DNA of 64,000 bases from Mycobacterium sp. (GTDB taxonomy: Bacteria > Actinomycetota > Actinomycetes > Mycobacteriales > Mycobacteriaceae), in NCBI GenBank assembly GCA_003987775.1, contig RXJD01000021.1:62001-126000 (forward strand). Reading direction: 5' to 3'. Shown here piece by piece: positions 52,253-62,082 of this stretch. The notes beneath the pieces were generated by a model. The model searched no databases. It was not told the origin of the DNA and saw only the letters and a list, made by a program, of their open reading frames with translations. The position numbers and the translations under genes were made by a program. The first letter of the stretch is position 1. Each line of letters begins with the position of its first letter.

Positions 52253-53440
52253 TTGTCTCGCTCTATAATTCGCCCTCTAGTCGGTCTAGCAGCGGCCATC
52301 GTCATCAGCGGGATCATCGCCGGTGCCATCTTTTTGTTCAACGGGGGTGGCACTGAGTCGGTCCCGGTGACGGTGATGTCGCCGCGGGCCGGTCTGGTGA
52401 TGAACCCGGACGCCAAAGTGAAATTGCACGGCGCCGAGGTGGGCCGGGTGTCCTCAATCAGGAACCTGCCCGACGGTCGGGCGGAGATCCGCCTGGCAAT
52501 GGACCCGAAGTGGCTGCACCTGATTCCGGCCAACTCGCGCGTCGACATCGAGTCGACGACTATCTTCGGCTCGAAATTCGTGCAACTGATCCCTCCGGCC
52601 GATCCCTCCCCACAATCGCTGCGAGCCGGCCAGGTGCTGGACTCCGAACACGTCACCGTCGAAGTGAATACGCTGTTCCAGCAACTTGTCTCGGTGTTGT
52701 CGAGGATCGAACCCGCGAAGCTCAACGAAGCCCTCGGCGCCATCGCGCAGGCATTCAGCGGCCGGGGCGACAAATTCGGCCAGGCACTCGTCGATCTCGA
52801 CACATTCCTGACCAAGATCGATCCGAGCCTGACCACCCTGAGCCATGAACTGACGGTGGCGCCCAAGGTGATCAATGCGTATGCCGATGCAGCACCGGAT
52901 CTGGTCGGCATGGCCGACAACGCGACCCGGATCAGCGACACGGTGGTCGACCGGCAGCAGGATCTCGACAATCTGCTCATCAGCGCAATCGGGTTGGGCG
53001 ACATCGGGAACGACGTGTTGTCGACCAACACGCAGGGCCTGAAGTCGGTGACGCATCTCCTGTTGCCCACCACCACCTTGACGTCGGACTACAACCAGGC
53101 GCTCACCTGTGCGCTCGCCGGCATGAAGCCCCTTGCCACCGGCCCCCCTCAGCCCGTTCCCGGTGTCCTGCTGCTGGACTCGTTCATGCTGGGTACCGAA
53201 CGGTACCGGTACCCGCAGAACCTGCCCAAGGTCGGAGCAACCGGCGGACCCCAGTGCATGGGCCTACCTGAGGTCGGTTACAGCAAGCGCCCGCCGTATC
53301 TGGTGACCGACATCGACGCCAATCAAGCCCAGTACGGCAACCAAGGACTGCTGTTGAACTCCGATGCCCTGAAGCAAATGCTGTACGGACCCATCGACGG
53401 ACCGCCGCGCAACACTCCCCAGATCGGTCAGCCGGGATGA
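52253..53440 (+). CDS. mceA: MceA protein
   Basis: 395 residues, with an N-terminal TM anchor (about 10-30) and an MCE (MlaD-like) domain at about 38-115 (PRAGLVMNPDAKVKLHGAEVG, GRVSSIRNLPDG). A long helical SAM region (about 135-330) follows, forming the tube of the hetero-hexamer. Translation starts at TTG 52253, after AGGGGTGAAATAG, an uncommon start. Its stop overlaps mceB (ATGA). Confidence 0.92.
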   Translation: MSRSIIRPLVGLAAAIVISGIIAGAIFLFNGGGTESVPVTVMSPRAGLVMNPDAKVKLHGAEVGRVSSIRNLPDGRAEIRLAMDPKWLHLIPANSRVDIESTTIFGSKFVQLIPPADPSPQSLRAGQVLDSEHVTVEVNTLFQQLVSVLSRIEPAKLNEALGAIAQAFSGRGDKFGQALVDLDTFLTKIDPSLTTLSHELTVAPKVINAYADAAPDLVGMADNATRISDTVVDRQQDLDNLLISAIGLGDIGNDVLSTNTQGLKSVTHLLLPTTTLTSDYNQALTCALAGMKPLATGPPQPVPGVLLLDSFMLGTERYRYPQNLPKVGATGGPQCMGLPEVGYSKRPPYLVTDIDANQAQYGNQGLLLNSDALKQMLYGPIDGPPRNTPQIGQPG

Positions 53441-54462
53441 AAAGCTCCGTGGGAAGTGCCGTCAAGCTCGCCATCTTCGCCGTGGTGACCCTACTGTTCA
53501 CCGTGGCGCTGTTCGCGATACTCGGCCAATACCGCACGGGTTCGACGAATAGCTATTCAGCGGTCTTCAGCGATGCCTCGAGCCTGCGGCCCGGTGATTC
53601 GGTGCGCGCCGCAGGGATTCGGGTCGGGACGGTGAACGGCGTTGCACTACAACCCGATACCACGGTGTTGGTGCAGTTCGACGCCAACCGGGACGTCATC
53701 CTGACGACGAACACCAAAGTCGCGGTGCGCTACCTCAATCTGGTCGGTGACCGCTATCTCGATCTGCTCGACGCTCCGGGCCCCAACCGAATACAAGCGG
53801 CGGGGACGACGATTCCCAAGGACCGTACGGAGTCGGCGCTGGACCTCGACCTGCTGTTGGGTGGGCTCAAACCGGTGATTCAGGGCTTGAACCCCGAAGC
53901 AGTTAATTCGCTGACCAATTCGCTGATCCAGATTCTGCAGGGCAGCAGCGCAGACGTGGAGTCACTGTTCGCCAAGACCTCGTCCTTCTCGAACACCCTG
54001 GCAGACAACGGCGAAGTCGTTCAGCAGGTGATCGACAACCTCAACCAGGTGGTGGGCACCATCGCCAAGGACGGCAACAAGTTCTCCGGAGCTGTCGACC
54101 GCCTCGAACAGCTCATCACCGGGCTGTCCCGGGATCGCGACCCCATCGGGGACGCCATCACAGCGCTGGACAACGGAACCGCCTCGCTGGCCGATCTGCT
54201 CACCCAGGCTCGGCGCCCACTGGCCGGCACGGTAGACCAGCTCAATCGCCTTGCGCCACTTCTCGACAACGACCAAGCGCGGATCGACCTGGCGCTGCGG
54301 AAAGCTCCGGAAAACTACCGCAAACTCGTTCGGCTCGGTTCCTACGGCAGCTTCATCAACCAGTACCTGTGCGGCATCGCCATTCGAGTCAGCGACCTGC
54401 AGGGACGCACCGTCGAGTACCCATGGATCAAACAAGACACCGGAAGATGCGGTGAGCCCTGA
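53437..54462 (+). CDS. mceB: MceB protein
   Basis: 341 residues. TM anchor about 8-30; MCE domain about 35-120 (ASSLRPGDSVRAAGIRVGTVNGVAL, VRYLNLVGDRYLDLLDAPG); helical region to 300; C-terminal Cys-containing tail (YLCGIAIRV, GRCGEP). One subunit of the six-chain lipid-binding tube in the cell envelope. ATGA overlap with mceA and TGATG junction with mceC. Confidence 0.92.
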   Translation: MKSSVGSAVKLAIFAVVTLLFTVALFAILGQYRTGSTNSYSAVFSDASSLRPGDSVRAAGIRVGTVNGVALQPDTTVLVQFDANRDVILTTNTKVAVRYLNLVGDRYLDLLDAPGPNRIQAAGTTIPKDRTESALDLDLLLGGLKPVIQGLNPEAVNSLTNSLIQILQGSSADVESLFAKTSSFSNTLADNGEVVQQVIDNLNQVVGTIAKDGNKFSGAVDRLEQLITGLSRDRDPIGDAITALDNGTASLADLLTQARRPLAGTVDQLNRLAPLLDNDQARIDLALRKAPENYRKLVRLGSYGSFINQYLCGIAIRVSDLQGRTVEYPWIKQDTGRCGEP

Positions 54463-55541
54463 TGTTGAAATATCGCGGACGGCAACTCGCACGGGCAGGC
54501 TTCATCGGCTTCGTCCTGGTGGTGTTGATCGTGAGCATCGGACTGCACCCGCAGCAACTCCTGTCGATGTTCACCTCCATCAGTTACCAAGCGCAGTTCA
54601 CCGAGGCCGGCGGACTCACCCCCGGAAACGACGTACGGGTGTCCGGTGTGAAGGTGGGCAGCGTCTCCGATGTCGCACTCGAGCACGGCAAGGCACTGGT
54701 GACCTTCACCCTCGACGCGAAAGTGCGACTCGGCAAAGAAACCACCGCCCACATCAGGACTGGAACGCTGCTGGGCGCGCGGATGCTGGCCGTGCAGCCG
54801 GCGGGCAACGGCACCATGCACGCGTCCGACATCATCCCGTTGTCCCGCACGTCATCTCCTTACTCACTGACCGACGCTGTCAGCGAATTCACCGGGAACA
54901 CCGCCGGGACCGACACCGGCTCGCTGAACCAGTCCCTAGACACCTTGTCCGAGACACTCGAGCGCATCACCCCGCGGTTGGGGCCGACGTTCGACGGGAT
55001 CAGCCGACTGTCACAGGCCCTGGGCAGTAGGAACGAGTCGCTGTCCAACCTGCTCAAGAGCGCCGGCGATGTCACAGCGATCTTGTCGGCGCGCAGCCAA
55101 CAGGTCAACACGCTGCTCCTCAACGCCAACGACTTGTTGGGGGTGCTGAACCAACGCCGTTACGCGATCGTCAATCTGCTGGCCAACACCTCGGCGCTGG
55201 CCCAGCAGCTGTCGGGCATCGTGGCAGACAACGAAAACGAATTGGCGCCCACCCTGCAAAGGCTCAACTCGGTCACCGCGATGCTGGAACGAAACCGCGA
55301 CAACATCGTCAAAGCCATGTCCGGACTCGCAAAATACGAAGTCACACAGGGCGAGTCGGTCAGCAACGGGTTCTACTACAACGCATTTGTCGGAAACCTG
55401 ATACCGTCGCAAACCCTGCAACCCTTCCTCGACTACTACTTCGGGTTCCGCCGGGGCGTCAATGCCGGGCAACCGCCCGACAACGCCGGGCCGCGGGCTG
55501 AGTTCCCCTGGCCACACAACGGCATTCCCGGAGGGCACTGA
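54462..55541 (+). CDS. mceC: MceC protein
   Basis: 359 residues, shorter than many MceC proteins, which carry a long proline-rich tail. TM anchor about 12-28; MCE domain about 40-120 (EAGGLTPGNDVRVSGVKVGSV); helical part ending FYYNAFVGNLIP; the tail is a plain RAEFPWPHNGIPGGH. TGATG junctions on both sides couple it to its neighbours. Confidence 0.92.
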   Translation: MLKYRGRQLARAGFIGFVLVVLIVSIGLHPQQLLSMFTSISYQAQFTEAGGLTPGNDVRVSGVKVGSVSDVALEHGKALVTFTLDAKVRLGKETTAHIRTGTLLGARMLAVQPAGNGTMHASDIIPLSRTSSPYSLTDAVSEFTGNTAGTDTGSLNQSLDTLSETLERITPRLGPTFDGISRLSQALGSRNESLSNLLKSAGDVTAILSARSQQVNTLLLNANDLLGVLNQRRYAIVNLLANTSALAQQLSGIVADNENELAPTLQRLNSVTAMLERNRDNIVKAMSGLAKYEVTQGESVSNGFYYNAFVGNLIPSQTLQPFLDYYFGFRRGVNAGQPPDNAGPRAEFPWPHNGIPGGH

Positions 55542-56989
55542 TGGCTACCGGCAGGTCGCGCAGGAGCAGGATCCTGCTGGTGGTGCTGGTGGGACTCACC
55601 ATCGCGGGGACGAGTTTGCTGGTGCATCAGAAGCTGTTCGGTCCCAAGACCATTTACGCGTACTTCAGCTCCGCGACGGCGATCTACCCCGGCGACGAGG
55701 TACGGGTCATCGGGGTCAAGGTGGGAACCATCAAATCGATTGACCCGCAAGGGACTCAGGCCAAGATGACGCTCGAGGTCGACCGCGATGTGCCGATCCC
55801 AGCCGATGCGAAAGCGATCATCGTCGCGCAGAACCTAGTTGCGGCGCGGTATGTGCAGTTGACACCTGCCTACGAAGCGAACGGGTCCGGTGGGCCGGTC
55901 ATGGCAAACGGCGCGGTGATCGACTCAGACCGTACCGCGGTGCCGGTGGAATGGGATCAGGTCAAAACGCAATTGATGCGACTGGCAACAGATCTGGGGC
56001 CCGCCAACGGCCTCTCGTCCACCTCCATCGGACACTTCATCGACAGCGCAGCCAATGCCATGGCCGGCAACGGCGACAAGTTGCGCCAGACCATCTCCCA
56101 ACTCTCCAACGTGGGCCGGATCCTCGCCAACGGACCCGGGAACATCGCCGAGATCATCAAGAACCTCCAGGTTTTCGTCAGCGCATTGCGCGACAGCAAC
56201 GTCCAGATCGTGCAGTTCCAGGACCGACTCGCGACCGTGACCAGTGCCGTGGACGGTAGCCGCTCAGATCTCGACGGTGCGCTCACCAACCTCTCCACCG
56301 TGGTGGGCGAGGTGCAACGGTTCATCCAGGGAACTCGGAACCAGACGGCCGAGCAGATCGAGCGACTGGGCAACGTGACGCAGAACCTTGCCGACAACCG
56401 GATCACGCTGGAGAACCTGCTGCACGTTGCGCCCAATGCGATCGCGAACGGTTACAACATCTACAGCCCCGATAGTGGAACGGCCCGTGGCGCTTTCGCG
56501 ATGTCCAACTTCGCCAACCCGGTGACGCTGGTATGCGGCGCCATCTCGGCCGTGAAGAACGCCACCGCGGCGGAGACCGGCAAGTTGTGTTCGCAATACC
56601 TCGGACCCGCACTGCGACTGATCAACTTCAACTACCTGCCGATGCCGTTCAACGCCTATCTCACCAAATCACCGAGCCCGGAGAATTTGGTCTACTCGAA
56701 TCCCAATCTGGCCCCGGGCGGCTCCGGCGGGGTGCCGTCGGTACCGTCGCTCCCGCCTGCCGTGTCGGCCTACACAGGTGCCGATGACATCCCGCCGCCA
56801 CCGGGTTGGGGCACGCCACCGGGTCCGCCGGGTGCGTATGCGCCGAACGGATTGCCCGCGGACCCGGCCCCTGCGCTGTATCCGGGTGCGCCGATTCCAC
56901 CCGGCGTACAGCAGGGACGGGCGCCGGCCAACCTGCAGGACATGCTGTTGCCGGCCGAGGCGCCGCAGCCCACCGGAGGGACACCATGA
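55541..56989 (+). CDS. mceD: MceD protein with proline-rich tail
   Basis: 482 residues: TM anchor about 7-28; MCE domain about 35-120 (ATAIYPGDEVRVIGVKVGTI); helical tube region about 130-330; then a proline/glycine-rich tail (about 395-482, PPPPGWGTPPGPPG) that may project through the peptidoglycan. The stop overlaps mceE (ATGA). Confidence 0.93.
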   Translation: MATGRSRRSRILLVVLVGLTIAGTSLLVHQKLFGPKTIYAYFSSATAIYPGDEVRVIGVKVGTIKSIDPQGTQAKMTLEVDRDVPIPADAKAIIVAQNLVAARYVQLTPAYEANGSGGPVMANGAVIDSDRTAVPVEWDQVKTQLMRLATDLGPANGLSSTSIGHFIDSAANAMAGNGDKLRQTISQLSNVGRILANGPGNIAEIIKNLQVFVSALRDSNVQIVQFQDRLATVTSAVDGSRSDLDGALTNLSTVVGEVQRFIQGTRNQTAEQIERLGNVTQNLADNRITLENLLHVAPNAIANGYNIYSPDSGTARGAFAMSNFANPVTLVCGAISAVKNATAAETGKLCSQYLGPALRLINFNYLPMPFNAYLTKSPSPENLVYSNPNLAPGGSGGVPSVPSLPPAVSAYTGADDIPPPPGWGTPPGPPGAYAPNGLPADPAPALYPGAPIPPGVQQGRAPANLQDMLLPAEAPQPTGGTP

Positions 56990-58218
56990 CGAGATCCCGC
57001 ACCATGCGCCGACTGGCAACGATCGCGTCCCTGGTGGCGATGACCACTACCGGGTGCGCGTTCGACGGCCTGAACTCATTGCCGCTGCCGGGCACCGTGG
57101 GTCGCGGTCCGGACGCCACGACCTACCACGTCGAAATTGCCAATGTCGGTACGCTCGAATCGAATTCGCCGGTGTTGATCAACGACGTCGTGGTGGGCAG
57201 CGTCGGAAAGATGACCCTGCGGGACTGGCACGCCGATGTGGAGATCTCGCTGCGCCCCGAGGTCGTGGTACCCGCCAACGCGGTGGCCACCGTGGGGCAG
57301 ACGAGCCTGCTGGGCTCGATGCACCTGGAGCTCAACCCACCACCTGGGCAGCAGCCGACCGGGCGAGCGCGACCCGGGGCGACGATCAACCTGCAGCACT
57401 CGTCGACGTATCCGTCCACCGAGCAGACGCTGTCCTCACTGTCGGTCGTCGTCAACGGCGGCGGCCTGGGCAAGGTCGGCGGCCTCATCAACGAGTTCAA
57501 CGCCGCACTGAGCGGGCGCCAGGACAAGATCAGAGATCTGCTGACCCGACTGAACGATGTCGTCGGGGTACTGGACTCGCAGCGCGACAGCATCAACGAG
57601 ACCATCACCGCGCTGAATCGGATGGCCGCCACCCTGGCCAGCCAGCATGGTGTCATCACCCAAGCGCTGCAACGGATTCCGCCTGCATTGGATGTGTTGA
57701 TCCGGGAGCGGCCGCGGATCACCACCGCGTTGGAGAGATTTCGGGTGTTCAGCAACACCGCGACCGGCCTCATCAACGCCACTCAGGCCGACCTGGTCGG
57801 CAACCTGCGCAACCTCGAACCGACCGTGCGCGCGCTCGCCGACGTCGGACCCAGCCTGGACACGATCCTGGCGTACGCGCCCACCTATCCGTACCCGCAG
57901 AACTTCATCGACCGGGCGATCAGGGGTGACTACCTGAACGAATTCATCACCTTCGACTTCACGATCCCCCGGCTCAAGAGGGGACTCCTGCTGGGGACCC
58001 GGTGGGGCCAGGAGGGAGCCGAACTGGTGCCGGCCCCTGGCGACCCCTGGTACGCCACCGACTCGTTGGATCCGGTCAATGCACCGCTGACCGCCCCGGG
58101 GCGCACCGCGCCGATGGTGCTACCGCTCGCCCCGGATTTCAGTCCGGCGCCGGCGACCAATCGACTGCCGATCCCCAGACTCAACGACCTCGCACAGCTC
58201 GATGTGGACGGCCACTGA
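56986..58218 (+). CDS. mceE: MceE lipoprotein (LprK-like)
   Basis: 410 residues. A lipoprotein signal with the lipobox Cys24 in MTTTGCAF, so the N-terminus is lipid-anchored instead of a TM helix. MCE domain about 45-130 (GTLESNSPVLINDVVVGSVGKM); helical region to about 320; conserved YPYPQNFID. It is the usual lipoprotein member of the mce hexamer. Coupled to mceD (ATGA) and mceF (TGATG). Confidence 0.93.
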   Translation: MTRSRTMRRLATIASLVAMTTTGCAFDGLNSLPLPGTVGRGPDATTYHVEIANVGTLESNSPVLINDVVVGSVGKMTLRDWHADVEISLRPEVVVPANAVATVGQTSLLGSMHLELNPPPGQQPTGRARPGATINLQHSSTYPSTEQTLSSLSVVVNGGGLGKVGGLINEFNAALSGRQDKIRDLLTRLNDVVGVLDSQRDSINETITALNRMAATLASQHGVITQALQRIPPALDVLIRERPRITTALERFRVFSNTATGLINATQADLVGNLRNLEPTVRALADVGPSLDTILAYAPTYPYPQNFIDRAIRGDYLNEFITFDFTIPRLKRGLLLGTRWGQEGAELVPAPGDPWYATDSLDPVNAPLTAPGRTAPMVLPLAPDFSPAPATNRLPIPRLNDLAQLDVDGH

Positions 58219-59768
58219 TGCTGACGCGCTTGATAAGAACCCAGCTGATCATCTTCACCATCGCCTCGATCGTCGGCTTGTCCGTGATGGTCGTCGAATA
58301 CCTACAGGTGCCAACCCTTCTCGGCATCGGCCGCATGGAGGTCAAGCTGGAGCTGACCGGCACCGGTGGGCTGTACCAATTCTCCAACGTCACCTACCGG
58401 GGCGTGGAGGTCGGCAAGGTCACCGCGGTCGAGCCCACCCGCACCGGCGCGGTAGCGACGATGTCATTGCAGTCCGCTCCCAAGATCCCCGCGAATCTGC
58501 ACGCGGCCGTGCTCAGCGTTTCGGCGGTCGGCGAACAGTACGTCGACCTACAGCCCCGCACCACCGCAGGGCCTTACCTGCACGATGGCTCGGTCATTTC
58601 GGCCGCCGACACCTCGATCCCCCAGGCCGTCGGACCGATGCTGGACCAGGCGAGCCTGCTGATCGACAGCATTCCCAAAAACAGGATCAGCGGATTGCTG
58701 GACGAGACGTTCAGGGCGTTCAACGGGACCGGGTACGACTTCGGATCGCTGCTCGATTCCTCGTCCCGACTGGTGGGCGACATGAACGCAGCATCTGAGC
58801 AGTCGCGGGCCCTCATCGACGACAGCGGGCCACTGTTGGACGGCCAGGCACAATCCGCCGCGGCAATCCGGACGTGGTCGCGCAGCCTCGCCGGCATCAC
58901 CGGCCAACTGGTCAACGACGATGCGAAGTTGAGGACACTGCTGCGCAACGGACCGGGCGCCGCCAACGAGGCCTCCCGGCTGTTCAACCAGGTCAAGCCG
59001 ACGCTGCCGATCCTGTTGGCGAACCTTACGACCGTCGGGCAGGTCGCCGTCACCTATCACCCCTCGATCGAACAACTGCTGGTGTTGCTGCCGCCCTCGA
59101 TCGCCGCCACCCAGTCCTACGGCGCACCCAAGAACAACCCCACCGGCTTCTCGCTCGGCGACTTCACCCTCACTGTCGGCGACCCGCCGGCATGTACCGT
59201 CGGGTTCCTGCCGCCGTCGTCTTGGCGTTCACCGGAGGACACCACGGTGATCGACACCCCGGACGGCCTGTACTGCAAGCTGCCGCAGGACTCGCCGATC
59301 GCCGTTCGCGGGGCCCGCAACTACCCGTGTATGGGCCATCCTGGCAAGCGCGCGCCGACGGTCGAGATCTGCAACAGCGATCAACCGTACGAGCCGTTGG
59401 CCATTCGCCAGCATGTCCTGGGTCCCTACCCGATCGACCCGAATCTCATCGCCCAGGGCATCCCGCCGGATGATCGCGCCACCTTCAGCGATCAGATCTA
59501 TGGTCCCGCGGAAGGTACCGCGCTGCCGCCCCTACCAGGGCCGGCGACGGGTGCGCCAGGGCCGCCACTCCCGGCCGGTCCCGACGGCGGTGCCACCGGC
59601 GCCGCACCGAGTTCCTACGGTGCACAGGCACCCGCTCCGTCGGTCGGCCTCGCGGTGTACGACCCGGCCACCGGGCAGTATGCGGCCCCGGGCGGCCAGG
59701 TGTTCCGGCAGTCGGACCTGGCCGCCCACGGCGGGGCGCGCACGTGGAAGGACCTCTTCCCCACATGA
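58218..59768 (+). CDS. mceF: MceF protein
   Basis: 516 residues, with a TM anchor (about 9-27); MCE domain (about 35-115, TGGLYQFSNVTYRGVEVGKVTAV); helical region to 300; a Cys-containing region (PPACTVGF, DGLYCKLP, NYPCMGHPG, VEICNS); and a Pro/Gly/Ala tail ending FRQSDLAAHGGARTWKDLFPT. This is the standard last mce gene. It overlaps the downstream small secreted-protein gene by ATGA. Confidence 0.93.
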   Translation: MLTRLIRTQLIIFTIASIVGLSVMVVEYLQVPTLLGIGRMEVKLELTGTGGLYQFSNVTYRGVEVGKVTAVEPTRTGAVATMSLQSAPKIPANLHAAVLSVSAVGEQYVDLQPRTTAGPYLHDGSVISAADTSIPQAVGPMLDQASLLIDSIPKNRISGLLDETFRAFNGTGYDFGSLLDSSSRLVGDMNAASEQSRALIDDSGPLLDGQAQSAAAIRTWSRSLAGITGQLVNDDAKLRTLLRNGPGAANEASRLFNQVKPTLPILLANLTTVGQVAVTYHPSIEQLLVLLPPSIAATQSYGAPKNNPTGFSLGDFTLTVGDPPACTVGFLPPSSWRSPEDTTVIDTPDGLYCKLPQDSPIAVRGARNYPCMGHPGKRAPTVEICNSDQPYEPLAIRQHVLGPYPIDPNLIAQGIPPDDRATFSDQIYGPAEGTALPPLPGPATGAPGPPLPAGPDGGATGAAPSSYGAQAPAPSVGLAVYDPATGQYAAPGGQVFRQSDLAAHGGARTWKDLFPT

Positions 59769-60295
59769 GCAGATATGTTGGTGCGCAGCCGATCCGCAAG
59801 TTCTGCGGCTCGGTCGCCATCACGGTACTGGGTGCCGTGTCGCTACCCTCGCCGTCTGCAGCAGCGGCCGGGGACTGGGGCCTCAACGGCACCTATATCG
59901 CAACCTCGAACGGTGAGTGGGCCAAGACCAATGGCATCTTCCACGACCAGGACAGCATCAGAAGTACCTGGACGATAAGCACGAACTGCAGCTTCCCCAC
60001 CGAATGCACAGGAACGGTGACCAGCGACTGGGGTTGGACCGCACCTATCTACCAAACCTCGGGTGTCTGGTTCGTCAAGCATGTCGTCGACAACTGGCAG
60101 CCGTGCCCGGACGGCGGCGCGGGGCCGGGGCTTCAGGTGTACCGGTTCTTTGCCTCCTCACGCGATGGCGAAGCCGCCGACCCGGGATCGTCGACACTGG
60201 TGGGGGCCGATGAGACGACGGGTACCAGCGGCTCCTGCGGCAGCAGCAAAGTGATTTTCATCAGCATGCCGTTCAAATTGGTCAAGGCGCGGTGA
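59765..60295 (+). CDS. Small secreted protein downstream of mceF
   Basis: 176 residues, signal peptide about 1-36 with a cleavage site near PSAAAAG. The mature part has four Cys (TNCSFPTEC, QPCPDG, SGSCGS) and shares the WTAPIYQTSGVWFV style of the mycobacterial secreted protein family represented at 49916. Start ATG 59765 is within the mceF stop and so belongs to the operon. It may act at the envelope with the Mce tube. No enzyme motif. Confidence 0.8.
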   Translation: MSRYVGAQPIRKFCGSVAITVLGAVSLPSPSAAAAGDWGLNGTYIATSNGEWAKTNGIFHDQDSIRSTWTISTNCSFPTECTGTVTSDWGWTAPIYQTSGVWFVKHVVDNWQPCPDGGAGPGLQVYRFFASSRDGEAADPGSSTLVGADETTGTSGSCGSSKVIFISMPFKLVKAR

Positions 60296-60735
60296 CGCAG
60301 GAAATGACTCATTTCGAAAGTCTCTGTCCAGCAGCAATCTCCGTGGCAAGACGCGGCGCAGCTGTGGCGCTGGCCGTCCTGACAGCCGTTCTTTCTGCTT
60401 CAGCCCTGACACCCGCGCGCGCGGCCGCGGACCCGGCGTCCTGCAACGAGCCCTCCTGTGTCCCCGGTATCACCGGTGGCGTGGTGCTGGGCGCCCCGTG
60501 TTCTGACACGACCTATTTCGTGTTCGGCACCACCGACTGGGGACGACTCGTCTTCTGCGGGTCCCCGCGCAGATACGAGCCCCGGTACTTCCGATCCCCG
60601 CCGATGCAAGGGATCAGGCAGGAGAACTCCGACTGCGTGGGCTTCGAGAACTCCGTGGCGCAGGCACCCGACGGCCTGTTCTTGAGCTGCGTGCCGATCG
60701 ACGGCCGGACCCGCTGGGTTCGCGGCGACACCTAG
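60292..60735 (+). CDS. Small secreted cysteine-containing protein
   Basis: 147 residues, signal peptide with a hydrophobic stretch at about 22-43 and cleavage after ARAAA. The mature chain holds six Cys (ASCNEPSC, GAPCSD, VFCGSP, NSDCVG, LSCVPI) that could give three disulfides. Family: mycobacterial secreted proteins with unknown role, found downstream of mce genes. The GTG at 60292 overlaps the previous stop (GTGA); ATG 60304 is the alternative. Confidence 0.78.
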   Translation: MTQEMTHFESLCPAAISVARRGAAVALAVLTAVLSASALTPARAAADPASCNEPSCVPGITGGVVLGAPCSDTTYFVFGTTDWGRLVFCGSPRRYEPRYFRSPPMQGIRQENSDCVGFENSVAQAPDGLFLSCVPIDGRTRWVRGDT

Positions 60736-60790
60736 AACTCTTCGAAGACGAACTCCGGAAAGATCTTCGGGCAAGCTGAGAGAAGCAGAA

Positions 60791-61231
60791 ATGGCGATGG
60801 CGAACGTAGGCGTGCACCGCACCTCGGGTGTGGCCGCGGCGGGGCTGACCGTGCTCGCGGTGACGGCAGCAGCACTTGCCGCACCGGCTAATGCCGACGA
60901 CCCGGTGCTGCACCGAGTCACCTACACCGTCACCGCGCAGCAATCGGTCAACGCGAATATCTACTTCCGGGACACCGATCCGCCCGACTGGGCCGAATAC
61001 AGCCACAACCCTTACCAATTCAGCCCGAAGACCGAAGCCCGCGTGGGTCCGGGTACGACCTGGACCCTCGAAGTCATGCTGGCCGACCCCACTCGCTGGG
61101 CAATGGTGAGCGCGACCGGCGAATCGACACCGGCGGCACCGCAGTTCCACTGCGAACTAGCGGTGGACGGGGTTGTCGTCGCCAGTAAGAACGGACCGAA
61201 GGGCGCGTTGTGTTCGGTGCGGAACTGGTGA
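60791..61231 (+). CDS. Small secreted protein, third of the mce-linked group
   Basis: 146 residues, signal peptide about 1-35 (VAAAGLTVLAVTAAALAAPANA). The mature part is a beta-rich domain (TYTVTAQQSVNANIYFRD; TTWTLEVMLADP) with two Cys (HCELAVDGVV, LCSVRNW). GAGAAGCAGAA lies before ATG 60791. The end CELAVDGVVVAS is reminiscent of MmpS tails, but there is no membrane anchor. Its function is not known. Confidence 0.78.
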   Translation: MAMANVGVHRTSGVAAAGLTVLAVTAAALAAPANADDPVLHRVTYTVTAQQSVNANIYFRDTDPPDWAEYSHNPYQFSPKTEARVGPGTTWTLEVMLADPTRWAMVSATGESTPAAPQFHCELAVDGVVVASKNGPKGALCSVRNW

Positions 61232-61314
61232 ACTCACTCGTCCTCGACCCGAGAATTGCTCACTGAGCGGGAACTTTGGTCGCCCGCCGGTCGCGGTAGG
61301 GCAGACTCCCCAGC

Positions 61315-62082
61315 ATGTCCGGCCCGAAATCCGTTCCGACGGTTGATGTCGAACACGTCGATGAGGTGGCCGCCGACCTGGCCGCGTTGATCGAAGCGGA
61401 GGAGGCGGCCGCTGCGGCCGAGGCCCGCGCCGCGCAGGCGCGTCGCCGCGCGCTCGAACTCCGTCGACCGGCCGCGGATGTCGACGAGGTCGACGAGAAT
61501 CCCCCGGACTCCGACGATTCTGATCCGCCACGCACCGGCAAACAACGCCGATTCAGGATGCGCCGTTTCAGGATGCGACGATTGCGCCGTCTGCGTCGTC
61601 CCAGGAGGGCGACGCTGATCTCCGCCGTCGCGGTGCTCTGCACCGTGGCGCTGCTGGCCGTCAGCACGTTCATGGTGTTGCAGCACAACAGGATCACCGA
61701 AGATCAGCAACGCGCCGCTGAGTTCGCCGGCGCGGCGCGGCAGGTCGTCCTCACCCTGATGTCGATCGAACCAGCCAAGGCCAAGGAAATCGTCCAACAC
61801 ATCCTGGACAGTTCCACTGGCTCGTTCCACGACGAATTCCAGCGCGGCGCAGATGCATTCGTGAAGGTGACGCAGAACTCGAAGGCTGCCACCGTGGCGA
61901 CCGTACAAGCCGCGGCCGTGCAATCGATGACCGCCGAGACCGCGGTGGTGCTCGTATCGGCGCGTACCGCGCTGACCGGTGCCGCCAGCGGCCAGGAACA
62001 GGCACACACATGGAGGTTGAGACTAACCATGACCCGAGATGGCGGCCGCCCCAAGATGTCCGGCGTGGAGTTCATCTCGTGA
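61315..62082 (+). CDS. Mce-associated membrane protein
   Basis: 255 residues: an acidic/Ala-rich cytoplasmic part (1-75), a strongly basic juxtamembrane stretch with repeated RFRMR and RLRR (about 78-100), a TM helix (about 102-125) and an external NTF2-like/Mas domain (about 130-255; HDEFQRGADAFVKVTQNSKA). This is the usual Mce-associated (Mas) layout, likely binding to the Mce complex. Ends with GTG overlap into the next gene. Confidence 0.85.
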   Translation: MSGPKSVPTVDVEHVDEVAADLAALIEAEEAAAAAEARAAQARRRALELRRPAADVDEVDENPPDSDDSDPPRTGKQRRFRMRRFRMRRLRRLRRPRRATLISAVAVLCTVALLAVSTFMVLQHNRITEDQQRAAEFAGAARQVVLTLMSIEPAKAKEIVQHILDSSTGSFHDEFQRGADAFVKVTQNSKAATVATVQAAAVQSMTAETAVVLVSARTALTGAASGQEQAHTWRLRLTMTRDGGRPKMSGVEFIS

